Assembly: GCA_029706075.1 (NCBI GenBank)
Contig: JAINUG010000174.1
Coordinates: 868,001 to 932,000 of the forward strand
Length of the DNA: 64,000 bases
DNA from: Aldrovandia affinis
Taxonomy: Eukaryota; Chordata; Actinopteri; Notacanthiformes; Halosauridae
Direction of reading: 5' to 3'
Under the pieces are notes generated by a model, which was not told the origin of the DNA, made no database searches, and was given only the letters and a program-made list of their open reading frames with translations. The position numbers and the translations under genes are program-made. This document shows positions 54,396 through 64,000 of the stretch, one piece after another (positions within the stretch are counted from its first letter, which is position 1; each line of letters starts with the position of its first letter).

Positions 54396-56018
54396 TTGGC
54401 TATTTTGATTATTGCAACTGGAGGGGTGCAACTTCATGCCAATAATCATATAAGATTAGTATTGCACTAATTAAACTTTCTCTTTCTGGAAGCCTTTGCC
54501 CATGATCATCTGTTGTTTCCTTAAATATAAAAATTTAAAAAAGGGAAAAGGAAAGAATAACAATCAATTTAAAAAGAGATATTTGGGAATCATGTACAGC
54601 ATTCTCCAATATGTACCAGTAGTAAGACAGGAATACCAGTAACTGTGAACAATTTAATTAATGGATTTGCTGCTTGTGAATTCCCAGACTCATCTACCAT
54701 GTTATTTTCCTATAAAAATGTCAATGCATAGACAGAGGATGCAATTTACTGGCAAGAGGAGTCCACATAAAAAGTACCTGATGCAATTATGTGCTGTTTG
54801 GTTTCTATTATTGTGTTCCAGAGTATTCATTTGAAGTAATACCATTTTCTAAATGTATAAACAGCATGTGACAAAGCACATCCGACACGGTTCCTTCATT
54901 AGACCGAGCGTAAATAACCACAGCAGCACATTCTGTCTAACTATCATTGTTAATCATGCATGCTCTTCCACTTCACTTGTTCAATTTCATTTGGCCATTT
55001 GAACCAAGAATACGCTAAATCTCTTTAGGATGTCTACTTCCTGTTGTCTCAGTGGTCAACTCAGTCTAACTGCTGCAGGTGGCCTATATTTTTGCTTTCT
55101 AGAAAAGGAACATACATTTAAAAGTTAACAAGCTACTAAGGTTGTGCAAATTATGACAGTAATACTGTACTAGGCTCATCGTTGATTTAAATGTGCTATT
55201 TGATTGAATGGACCCCTTAGTCATTGAAACAAAAGCTCTAGAACACATTAGGCCTACACCTACTAGACAGCGCATAATCATGATGGTGGAAAAAATGACA
55301 CCCCTCCATTACCTGACCCAGATAGAGTAGTGCACTAATCTTCAAAGGAGATTATTTCTGAGGATTTCAATTTCAGTGTGCATTGAATTTGACAAATGTT
55401 TAGCATAAGCCAAACACATGGGGACATTTTTCAAAAGTAACAACAAACGGCCCCGTGAGTGTGAGTTTAATAAGGGGAGTCAGATTTCACAGAACACATT
55501 GCACAGAGACAGGGCCTGATCCTCAATGGCTGTTTCCATCAAACCCCCTTTTATTTTGACACCGTCAGAAACAGACAGAGAAGAACCAGTGCATTTCCTC
55601 AACGTGTCTATTCCACTCAAAGCCTTGTTCTCCGCAGCACTCTAAGCTCTAAGACCCGAAGCTACTGTTTTGCTTCTAATGACAGTATCAGAATGAGAAT
55701 GACTTACAGTGCCTCTGAGTCATCAATGCTATACCTGGAACCTTCCAGTGAAACTCCCAGGCTTGCTGTAAAATGACAAGAGCCCCATATAGGGGAGAGA
55801 GAAATACAGAATACTAACCAGCTGAGATGCTTAACAAAATCACCCTCCCGGGCAAGCTGTACAGGTCTCAGTACCCACAAACCATTATCATTCCCATAAT
55901 GTCAGAGGAAGTGAAGTCCCAATCCTCTTAGCACAGAACGTTGTGGAGAACACGGTTTCCAAGCAACAAAACATGTTTAAGAACGTATGCAAATTCAAGA
56001 TCACCAGTATACAGTATG
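54396..56018. other. unclassified intronic sequence
   Basis: Unique-looking AT-rich DNA; nothing recognised. Confidence 0.4.
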
Positions 56019-56020
56019 TA

Positions 56021-56564
56021 CATGTAACTGCCAAAATAATGGAAACACCAAGATAAAGTGTCTCATTAGGGTGTTGGGCCACCATGAGCTGCCCAAACAG
56101 CTTCAATATGCCTTTGCATATATTCTAGTGGCTGCAACTCTATTGGAGGGATGCAACACCATTTATCCACAATTTGGTGTTTTGTTGATGGTGGTGGAAA
56201 ATGCTGTCTCAAGCGCCACTCCAGAATCTCCCGTAAGTGTCCAGTTGGGTTGAGATCTGGTGACTGAGACAGTCATAGCATATGGATTACATCGTTTTCG
56301 TGCTCATCAAGCCATTCAGTGATCACTCATGCCCTGTGGATGTGGCATTGTCATCCTGGAAGAGATCACTCCCACCAGGATAGAAATGCTTCACCACAGG
56401 ATGAAGGTGATCACTCAGAATGGCTTTGAATTTATTGGTGTTCAGCTTGCCCCTAAAGGGTTGAATAGACCTAAACCATGTCAGGAAGATGCACCCCACA
56501 CCATAACAGAGCTGCCAAAACCCTTCACTTACTCAAGTGGTTTCTTTATTTTGGAAATTACCTG
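56021..56564 (-). mobile_element. Tc1-like element, internally deleted (family GGAAACAC)
   Basis: Ends CATGTAACTGCCAAAATAAT GGAAACACC (left) and TTTATTTTGGAAATTACCTG (right), flanked by TA. The minus strand holds only the C-terminal part of the transposase, decayed, and the joint between terminus and coding part matches those at 9327 and 60000. Confidence 0.83.
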
Positions 56565-56719
56565 TATATTAAATATGTAAGTAACAAAATATCATATTTT
56601 AAAGTATTTTTTGTCAATAAGTAGGTGTGCATAGATAAACATTTTTCCCAATATGTTCATAAGGGCAATTTCAAGAAAAAAACAAATGTATAGGCAAAAA
56701 AGACTTGAAGGCATATGCA

Positions 56720-56774
56720 TATGTGTGTGTGTGTGTATATATATATACACACACACACACACATATACATATAA
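56720..56774. repeat. (TG)n(TA)n(CA)n self-complementary microsatellite
   Basis: CATATGTGTG... then TATATATATA then ACACACAC...CATATA: the GT and AC arms pair with each other, giving one long near-perfect palindrome. Confidence 0.9.
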
Positions 56775-58729
56775 CATGGTTTTACACATTAAGTAAAACA
56801 TTAATATTCTGAAACCCAGTGATAGAAAGAAATCAGTCAGGCAATTAGTGTCAGACAAAAACTCACAGACACTCACAGACACAACAGACACTCACAGACA
56901 CAACAGATACCAAGACATTCAAACATGCATCCGCACAAAATATATATTGTCAACCTCAGGAAGTAAGCATGGTAGACAAACATGTGTCACTGTCACATTA
57001 TGACACTAACATTATTTATTTTTTAAGCAATGGAAGAAACAGATACATTTTACTGTGGCGGGTGGGGGGGGGGATGAGACCTAAGCGAGAATTTCAACAT
57101 CTTGCAAGTCCTGCAATTGGAATCGAGTCAAAGGAAAAACTGCCTTCAGGGCCAGTCTGTCTCAGACGAAAATTGGTTTACAAAACCCAGAATGTGCGAA
57201 TCACAGCACCAGGGGAGGGTGGCTGCAGGTGCCCATTCTTCCAGCAATAGAGCTGAAGTTTAACCATTTCTCAGAACATTAGGGTTACTGTCACAGGCTC
57301 TGTAAACTTTAGGGTTTCCCAATAAAGCAAATTAATTGTCCTCATAGATCCAAATAACAATATACAAATAAAACCATTGGATCATGTCATTACGCTGATG
57401 TGTCAAAATGTGTAACGTTTACTCTCATTAAAGAATCTTTACTCTCAATTCAGACCACTTTGAACGCAGTATAGTTTTATGGTGTAGCAGCCAAGACTAA
57501 ATAGGTTATGAGAGTAATACATATTTGAAAGCTCTCTAACTTTCAAATGGTTATTCTACCCTGAGTAATCTCTACTGTGCTCACCTTTGCTCCATAAATA
57601 TGTACTTCCAGTTTAGCCATTCGAAAATTACATATATAATTCAGAGGTATTTTTTATGGAATAAAAAAGTACGTATTCACCTGGGATTCCCTGTCCATTT
57701 TGCATCATCAGAGCTACTGTACGTTGAGAGCTATGTACAAAATGTGACAAAGGAAACATTTATGTTCTGCATGGACATAGTGTAATTTGACTGTCCAGCT
57801 GCTGCTAGTAAGTGCACTCTGTAAATATGTGACCTTATGTGACTGATGGAGTACAAGGGCATGGAGTACAACGGAAATTGGGCAGAACGTTTCTGCTTTA
57901 CAAAGGACTCTACTTTGTATATGAATTGTGTCCTTCAGTGGCACTGATGCAAAATGTGTAAAAATGAGTGAATGTTTATATGGAGAGTTCTATGAACTGC
58001 TTTTAACAGACTAAAGAGCAGCACAAACCCACTATGGCAAAGGAGACTTTGAAGTGCACATACTGATGCGATTAAATCACCTACAGCAGTGATACAGAGC
58101 ACAGGTAAATGGTGCTGAAGTAAAAATAATTTGAAGAGGTATTATACGTATGACCCACTTTGGCACAGGCCATCGATTTACAGTCTAATATTTACTGTAC
58201 TACTGAAATGTTCTGTTTTATTGTGTCAACATCTTATGGTTATTCTAAAATCTGATGAATTGTTTTGAATAATTATAGCATTTGTTTGTAGATGAATGAC
58301 TGTCAAGACTGATTTATTTGAGATTTTTGTCTTGAAACATAATTATGAATTTACAAAGAGCAATCTGCATGTGCAATGAATATGCAATCTACACACAAGC
58401 ATAACAAAGCCCAAAACATTTCTCTTTGGTGCAGCCAGGTGAAAATTGACACCATTTTAAGTGCTTCGTATTTTGGACAGTGATATACTCTCACCAAAGA
58501 AGTTATGCAAAGAGGTATTTTTTATCTACCATGCTTTGTTTCCAAAGGTAACAGTAAAGTGCTGAAATTGTTATGAATTAATTCAACATTTTGATTCTTT
58601 TCAAATTGAGAGTGAATTAAATCTTGACAGGGTTAATGAGGACAAACAGTGTCACACTTTTCTCACACAAACACATGCGCACGCACATGGACACTCACAC
58701 TCAGACCTGCACGCACATACACACAGAGA

Positions 58730-58751
58730 CACACACACACACACACACACA
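58730..58751 (+). repeat. (CA)n microsatellite
   Basis: Uninterrupted CA run at the end of a CA-rich stretch starting near 58660, about 150 nt downstream of cassette exon A1 in transcript sense. On the transcript it reads as a GU repeat. Confidence 0.85.
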
Positions 58752-58905
58752 GAGAACCAATTCATCTGAACTGCACGGCTCTGCTCGTCCCATTCAGCAC
58801 TTTAATTTCAGAGTTGATTGATGGGGTTATCTTGCCGTTCTTTTGAGAGGACGTACCAGTCGCTCTCTCCTCTCTGTTTCGCTCCGTTTCGGCTTGCTTA
58901 CATAC

Positions 58906-58965
58906 CTCCTTTTCTACATATTTTCTTGTTGGGTTTTCTGGCACATTCCTTGGATATTCTTTTGA
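58906..58965 (-). CDS. nlgn3: neuroligin-3 alternatively spliced site-A cassette exon A1
   Basis: A 60-nt cassette exon adding 20 residues at splice site A of neuroligin-3. Read on the minus strand with one carried-in G, it encodes VKRISKECARK then PNKKICRKG: basic, with two cysteines, identical to the mammalian A1 insert as I recall it. Acceptor: a pyrimidine-rich tract ending TTTCACAG (AG at 58966-58967). Donor: GGAG|GTATGTAAG (GT at 58904-58905). Phase 1 on both sides, so it can be included or skipped without changing frame, and it joins cleanly to A2 or directly to the 17103-17252 exon. Known for the family: site-A inserts lie on the surface of the extracellular domain and tune partner choice; the basic A1 loop is linked to inhibitory synapse and glycan binding. 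No frame in this stretch is long enough to be picked up by simple ORF calling, because the exon is very short. Confidence 0.93.
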
Positions 58966-59023
58966 CTGTGAAACGAATAAAAGACTACAAAATAACAGGA
59001 GGCTCTGGAAAGAACAGACGAGA

Positions 59024-59029
59024 CATGCA
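59024..59029 (-). promoter_or_regulatory. TGCATG (RBFOX-type motif) upstream of cassette exon A1
   Basis: CATGCA on the plus strand gives TGCATG in the transcript, 59 nt upstream of the A1 exon edge. RBFOX proteins bind UGCAUG; sites upstream of an exon generally promote skipping. The role here is inferred from position alone. A lone GCATG (plus-strand CATGC near 58675) lies about 230 nt downstream of the same exon. Confidence 0.4.
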
Positions 59030-59751
59030 AACAGCTTAACTGAACCCCCCCGCCCCCAACACCCCCACCCCACCCTGTCAACCTCATTCAACAAAAACAA
59101 CAGAACACCTGTCAAGAGAGTAACGGGGGTGTCGGTTGCAGAAATATTCCAAAATAATGGTGGCAAGGAACATTTTCTGCACCTTGGGACACAAGAAGCC
59201 CGTTTTCACATGCACTTCTATGTAAGACCCATTACCACCATGTACAGAAAGGATTCAAAATAGCCATACAAATTGCAATGCATGTTCACAGCAACAAATA
59301 TCCAGGACTTTGCTGATGTACATGGAACCATACTGTGTGTACGAATGCACGCATATCTATATCATAGTACTGCACATAAAACCCTTGAGAGCTGTTTGCT
59401 GCATATGATGTGAACATTTTTCCTTTATTCATATTTGAGAGTATATATGACTTTAAGCATCAATCTACCTTATATATTATTGGATTACTGTATGATGAAG
59501 TATCACCAGATGCTAGTTTTGACACTTCAATTTCACTCAATCATATGAGGTCCTGGTTATGGCAATGGCTGACTTTGCACATTGTCAAATCTAATGAAAC
59601 ACCTGCAACTTCCGTGCAGGTGACTGCTTGGCGACAATGCCTTAGAAAGGTCCAGAAAAAACGACCAAGAATGATGCAGTGATGTGCATTACAAACTGAA
59701 TCTCCCGCCTCATAGCTTCTCCTGAAGGCATGTTTTGAGGTATAATGTGGT

Positions 59752-59918
59752 TCTGTGTGGCTCAGTAGGTAGAGCGTGGCGTTGGCAACGCTTAGGTTGT
59801 GGGTTCAATTCCCACTGGGACCACATATACTGAAAAATGTATGCATTCACTACTGTAAGTCGCTTTGGATAAAAGCGTCTGCTAAATGGTACATATTATA
59901 TTATATTATATTATTATA
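59752..59918 (+). mobile_element. tRNA-derived SINE (family 1, copy 3)
   Basis: Best preserved copy: GTGGCTCAGTAGGTAGAGCG, B box GGTTCAATTCC, linker ATGTATGCATTCACTACTG and tail CGCTTTGGATAAAAGCGTCT GCTAAATGG, then an AT-rich end. Confidence 0.88.
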
Positions 59919-59999
59919 ATGACAAATATGTATATATTTGATCATTAGTAATAGAATTTCTTATTGAGCCTAAACTATATACTACATATTTAATTTATA

Positions 60000-60552
60000 C
60001 AGGTAACTGGCAAAATAAAGGAAACATAAAGTGTCTTAATAGGGCGCTGGGCCACCCTGAGCTGCCAGAACGGCGTCAATGTGCCTTGCCATAGATTCTA
60101 CAAGTGGCTGGAACTCTATTGAAGGGATACAACACCATTGCTCCACCATTTGGTGTTTTGTTGATGGTGGTGGCAATGTTGTCTCACACGTCGCTCCAGA
60201 ATCTCCCGTAAGTGTTCAATTGACCTGAGATCTAGAGACTGTGACGGCGATGGCATATGTTTAATAACATTGTTTTCATGCTCACCAAACCATTCAGTGA
60301 CCAATCGTGCCCTGAGAATGTGGCATTGTCATCCCAGGAGAGACCACTCCCATCAGGACAGACACTCTTCACCACCATAGGATGAAGGTGATCACTTACA
60401 ATGGCTTTGTATTTATTTACATTTACTTTGCCCTCTAAGGGGTTTAGTGGACCTAAATCATGGCAGGAAAATGCATGCCACACTGTAACAGAGCCACCAG
60501 GACCCTTCATTTACTCAAATGTACTCTTGGCATTCATTTTGGCAGTGACCTG
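60000..60552 (-). mobile_element. Tc1-like element, internally deleted (family GGAAACAC)
   Basis: Ends CAGGTAACTGGCAAAATAAA GG (left) and TTCATTTTGGCAGTGACCTG (right), each flanked by TA. Minus-strand transposase remnant: FSCHDLGPLNPLEGKVNVNK YKAIV, SGLSWDDNATF, SQSLDLRSIEHL. The N-terminal two thirds are deleted. Confidence 0.86.
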
Positions 60553-60568
60553 TATATAGCCAACATAG

Positions 60569-60751
60569 TCAACTCTCGGTCCTACAGGCTGCAGCGGCTG
60601 CAGGTATTTGCTCTGACCAGTCAACTGAATCACCAATAGCAATTAGCTCACCTAAACCAATGGGGTATACTAATCAGTGACATCAGGTGTAGTCAGTGCT
60701 CAGCTGGAACAAATACCTGCAGCCACTGTGGCCCTCAGGTCTGAGAGTTGA
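60569..60751. mobile_element. foldback MITE (183 bp)
   Basis: The left arm TCAACTCTCGGTCCTACAGG CTGCAGCGGCTGCAGGTATT TG and the inverted right arm (CAAATACCTGCAGCCACTGT GGCCCTCAGGTCTGAGAGTT GA) pair imperfectly over ~42 bp. No coding capacity. Similar ends occur alone near 35897 and 40044. Confidence 0.75.
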
Positions 60752-60767
60752 GTACCTATGATATGTA

Positions 60768-61089
60768 CAGTCAACTCCAAAACAAGTCACACCCTTAATA
60801 AAGATGAGAAAAAGAGGCTGTATAGTACAAACAATGTAGTTCATGAGCTATATTGTATGCTCAAGAAAATGTGAGAAATATATTATTTTATATTTATAGA
60901 AATGCTCAGAGAAAAGGATTTTGTTGATTTTTGTCACAATTATTACCATTTTCAGTATTTTGCGCACCCTCCCAAGGATAATTTTCATATTTTGTTCAGC
61001 ATACAATAGGCCTATAGCTCATTATCTGTATTGTTGATTTTATACAGCCTTTTTTTGCTCAAGGGTGTGAATAATTTTTTAGTTGACTG
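60768..61089. mobile_element. Tc1-type MITE (322 bp)
   Basis: Ends CAGTCAACTCC (left) and the inverted TTAGTTGACTG (right), each next to TA. Subterminal TCACACCCTTA and AAGGGTGTGAATAA are also inverted. No transposase. The right half (GGCCTATAGCTCATTATCTG, GCTCAAGGGTG) resembles the right part of the outer Tc1 element at 16830-16922. Confidence 0.8.
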
Positions 61090-62173
61090 TAGTATATGGT
61101 CTCGGTTGTAGCTCCATAAAAGATACAATTCAAAATGTATAACTTATAATTAATGTTAATATTAAATTTGAATTCATTTATATTTCTGTACTTCATCTAC
61201 AGTACCTACAATGGTAAGATATACAACCATATACATTTAATATGTATAATTGTACTATATGTGCACCTGGATGTAATAAACATATCCTAAAACTTTGCAA
61301 TAGTCACCAAATGAAAATCAGATTAATAGGATTTAAAGCAGTTTTCGATTGGATATCATCAGAAAAAAAGTTGGAACCGGAGAAGGAAAACTGGTCTGGA
61401 TTTCAAGGAACAATGATCTACAAAAAGGGCTTCTTTCTCTGAATGGATTCTGTAGTGTTAGCAATTTCTTAAACATGAAAACTGGAAAGATAAAGGGATA
61501 ATTTTAATCTTTTTGAGTCCTGGTGGTATTTTTGAGAGATTACAATGCCTCTTGGCATGTTCAATACAGTGTCGGGCACTCAGGTTTTTTTAAATACTAA
61601 TCTCTTTCTGCATGTAAGAGAAGATTTCAACATTTTAGGTATAGATACTGTACAAAAAGGACAGTAAAGGGTCTTACATTGTGTAGACTGATGCCACAGG
61701 CCTCCCGTGAACCAGACAGAATATTTCATCAACCCTAAAAAGCATCTCCTCTGAGCAGGCTAACTGTAACCCCCAGAACATTCCAGACAGTACGAAGAAG
61801 AAGATGCAACAAGGCCATCAAGTCCAATTTGTGTTTTGTTTTCTCGTTTTTTTAAATCTGATGTTTCTCTGCATTTTTGATTAGTCATTTTTGTGCTTGA
61901 CTAATTGCTTTTTTCTTTCTTTTTTTTCTGTAGTTAAACAAAAGAGGAACCCATAACAGTGGCATGAATAGGGGTAGTTGATGGGGAAAAAAAAAGCGCA
62001 TGAGAAGATCAAGTCAAGATGGGAGAGACCAATATGAGACACAGACACAGACGCCGCATGCACCAAACAACAGCTCATGCTACAAACACAATACCAAGGT
62101 GACAGGAAGTCTGACTGTAGGAGCAGGAAGGAGGAAAGGTTTTTGGCTTTATCGGTGTACCCAACAGACTCAC
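61090..62173. other. unclassified intronic sequence next to the first coding exon
   Basis: AT-rich with a few T runs (about 61840-61930). An open frame continues from the exon into this intron by chance. No other feature seen. Confidence 0.4.
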
Positions 62174-62656
62174 CATCCTCAGTTGGAACATAGATGTTTA
62201 AATACAAACAATCCTCGTTCTGATCCTGTATGTAAGTGGCGACTATATCCAGGTTAAAGGTGAACCATATGGGCATCATTATTTCTGGCACGGCGTTGTG
62301 AATGTTCTGAGGGCAGACGGACGCGAAGTGGGTCGCGTTCTTGATCCCTGACCAGGACGAGGGAGGTTCAGGTGGCATGAAGCGCTTTTCGCCCACTGGC
62401 GACTGGAGGCGGCGTACGGGACTCCCAAGTATTGATCCACGGGCCCCAGGATCTCGCTGGGCAGAGGGACCCTCACACCCCTGAGCTTCCCATATTGTGT
62501 GTTCACTGTAGGGTGATAGTTCTGGCCTCCGACCACCATGAGGCGCCAGCAGAAACTCATTATCCACAGGGCGGCGCCGCAGCTGGTGCCCGTCCTGGCT
62601 CCGCTGCAGTCCCGGAGGTGTGAGAGCAGACGGTTTCTCCTTGGTGCAAACCACAT
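62174..62656 (-). CDS. nlgn3: neuroligin-3, first coding exon (N-terminus; frame broken by a 5-nt insertion)
   Basis: This exon encodes the start of neuroligin-3, a postsynaptic type I membrane adhesion protein that binds presynaptic neurexins. Seen: the ATG at 62654-62656 opens [11 protein letters not shown] hydrophobic stretch at residues ~28-44 looks like a signal-peptide core, followed by [12 protein letters not shown] and [16 protein letters not shown]. After a shift of frame the conserved segment continues with GEKRF, the N-glycosylation sequon NATHF, VCPQN and [14 protein letters not shown], which holds the two cysteines of the first cholinesterase-fold disulfide. It ends at a good donor (GATG|GTGAGT, GT at 62172-62173) in phase 1. 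The residues [18 protein letters not shown] and the later RVGVLG match neuroligin-3 better than neuroligins 1, 2 or 4 as I remember those families. The frame breaks at about codon 84 (see findings). A later in-frame Met (MSFCW, ~residue 33) is an alternative start. Which teleost copy (a or b) cannot be told. Confidence 0.92.
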
Positions 62657-62677
62657 GGTCCGTACGAATGACTGCCG
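62657..62677 (-). other. nlgn3: probable 5' UTR of the nlgn3 start exon, with candidate acceptor
   Basis: On the minus strand the 21 nt before the ATG follow a sequence GGTGTCTCACAG (AG at 62678-62679) that looks like a 3' splice site. An upstream non-coding exon would then lie beyond the right edge of the window or in 62680-64000. The tract is only moderately pyrimidine-rich, and the UTR could equally extend further upstream. An in-frame upstream Met (MYAGVSQ, 62698) would fall in the intron under this model. Confidence 0.4.
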
Positions 62678-62679
62678 CT

Positions 62680-64000
62680 GTGAGACACCAGCATACACAC
62701 CAGGACCCCCTCTACTAATGCCGAACGCTGTTAGTCATGGAGTCTGGCCTTCCCTAATCCTGTGCTCAGCTGCTGCAACGGGGATGAGGGGGTGGGGGTG
62801 GGGGGTTGTTGCAAAATGGAGAAAAAAATCTCAACTGGGCCGAGGTCTCGTCTTCTTTCAGAGTCCGGTCCTTCTGCCAGGTCGCTTATCCTGTGCTGCA
62901 AAAGGAGGAGACAGGTAAATTAATTACCAACCCCCAACTGCCAACCAGCTCATTCTCAGCCTTTTTTCACACTCATATTTTTATTGACTTGGAGAGTCCC
63001 TTTTCTCTAGTGACATAAAACACAACACATAAATATGACAGTTTTTCAGTGTTGCCATCAATCAGCACAATCACTGGCTTGCAGACAAACTTGTAAAGGT
63101 ACTGTGAGTTATGCATAGGCAGTATTTGGCTAATGCAAATCATGTGATTTTAAATATTTTCAATATTGTTTAATAGTAGCACATCTGTACATGTCTGAAG
63201 GCAGGTAACAAATCTTATCTGCCCATAATGGCAGTCTATTTGTTAATGGATTCTATGCTGTTCAAGTGTACAGTGAAGCTAGTATGTACTGTTGGTGATT
63301 ACAACAAGAACATTTGTAACTCCAGCTTTTTGCTGTTTTGAGAATAACTGTTTAAGAAAACTTCTATAGGAAAATTAAGCCATCTATAATGTATGAGTCA
63401 CTTCATGTTTAGTCACAGCAATACAGACACCATGTCCACTATATTCCACCACGTATATATTAATATACACCCACAGTAAGTTTCTCAATTTGAGCGTATT
63501 GATTGTTTTTCCCCCTCCATCGAGATAAAAATGTGAACTAATGCATTTACAATCAGTTTTCTCTTGTCAGTTTTTCTTTTAAAGATCAAATTCACAAATG
63601 TTACACATTAAAAAGGGTCGAAGTATGACAGCAGTGTGAATGCTAATCACTGGGGCAAATCGAAAGAGGGCTTCCCAGGTGTGGGAAGCGTGCCATCTCG
63701 ATCTCATGGACTGATCAATTTTCAATTTTTGAGGCTTCGGAATCTCAAGCCCTCCACTGCAATCCGACGCATTTCAACGACAATGAAGGGAAGGAAAGAA
63801 AAGCCAGGGTTTAGTTGAGGATATTGCATTCCAAAAATTACTTTGTAAATGATTTATAATGCATCATCATCCGGTGGCGTCTCACTTACAGAACCCTTGG
63901 AAACGCAATATTAATTTTCCTAAGGGTGCGGTTATCACTCCGCAGCACACGCCACCCATGGTGCCTGAACGCTGCCAAAACCTGTCGGTGACTTCCTCCA
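62680..64000. other. sequence upstream of the nlgn3 start exon
   Basis: Probable upstream intron or 5' region. A G/T-rich run lies at 62783-62808. No exon, CpG island or clear promoter element could be recognised in this part. Confidence 0.35.

Larger units (their letters stand above)
56565..58903. other. unclassified intronic sequence with dinucleotide repeats
   Basis: Holds the self-complementary TG/TA/CA repeat at 56720-56774, a G run at 57063-57072 and a CA-rich run at about 58660-58750. No gene recognised. Confidence 0.4.
31105..58905 (-). other. nlgn3: nlgn3 intron between A1 and A2 (27.8 kb)
   Basis: Very long intron separating the two site-A cassettes. It contains most of the repeats of the window: a composite inverted-repeat element, Tc1 copies, hAT MITE, LINE reverse transcriptase fragment, SINEs and microsatellites, each listed separately. 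No other host gene was recognised on either strand. Confidence 0.85.
58966..62173 (-). other. nlgn3: nlgn3 intron between first coding exon and A1
   Basis: About 3.2 kb of intron bounded by a GTGAGT donor and a CACAG acceptor. It holds a run of short mobile elements (59752-61089, listed separately). The flanking parts 58966-59751 and 61090-62173 look like unique, AT-rich sequence with no coding signal I can recognise. Confidence 0.85.

Noticed and set aside
58762-59166. A 134-codon minus-strand open frame covering cassette A1
   Set aside because: It is in a different frame from A1; the real exon is only 60 nt with splice sites at both ends.
61881-62654. A 257-codon minus-strand open frame overlapping the nlgn3 exon
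   Set aside because: It is in the wrong frame before the 5-nt insertion and runs through the splice donor into intron afterwards; only its middle part is neuroligin.

Overview
The window is eukaryotic, vertebrate-type DNA, almost certainly from a teleost fish. It is AT-rich, it has no compact long open reading frames, and it is crowded with Tc1/mariner, hAT and piggyBac remnants, tRNA-derived SINEs ending in a GGATAAAAGCGTCTGCTAAATG-type tail, and non-LTR retrotransposon pieces. The species cannot be told from the sequence. No bacterial-style operon, CRISPR array, rRNA or functional tRNA gene was seen.

The only host gene I can support is neuroligin-3 (nlgn3), on the minus strand and covering essentially the whole window. 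Four exons were found, all in splice phase 1: the first coding exon (62174-62656), the alternatively spliced site-A cassettes A1 (58906-58965, 60 nt) and A2 (31045-31104, 60 nt), and the constant 150-nt exon carrying the HGGSYMEG motif (17103-17252). The introns between them are about 3.2, 27.8 and 13.8 kb, and the next intron runs off the left edge after at least 17 kb. The rest of the gene (most of the cholinesterase-like domain, transmembrane segment and cytoplasmic tail) lies outside the window. The first coding exon carries an apparent 5-nt insertion that breaks the frame near codon 84. The downstream sequence is otherwise well conserved, so the break is either an assembly error or a recent lesion.

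The introns are filled by mobile DNA. From left to right: a minus-strand LINE 3' end with a 13-bp target duplication (7111-7359); a short Tc1 derivative (9327-9886); a nested stack at 11944-16922, where a Tc1-like element was entered by a 2.5-kb hAT element, a SINE and a piggyBac remnant; SINE and LINE fragments (20350-23045); a Tc1 3' half (27733-28445); a composite inverted-repeat element (31728-34740) hosting a solo LTR and a perfect-TIR MITE; another Tc1 copy (36126-36970) and a hAT MITE (37655-37944); a decayed LINE reverse transcriptase (41108-43077); a near full-length dead Tc1 (47125-48540); two SINEs (50585-50863 and 54060-54395); and a cluster of short elements (56021-61089).

The two cassette exons each have a TGCATG hexamer (the RBFOX binding motif) close by, upstream of A1 and downstream of A2. 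Under the known RBFOX positional rule this would disfavour A1 and favour A2.
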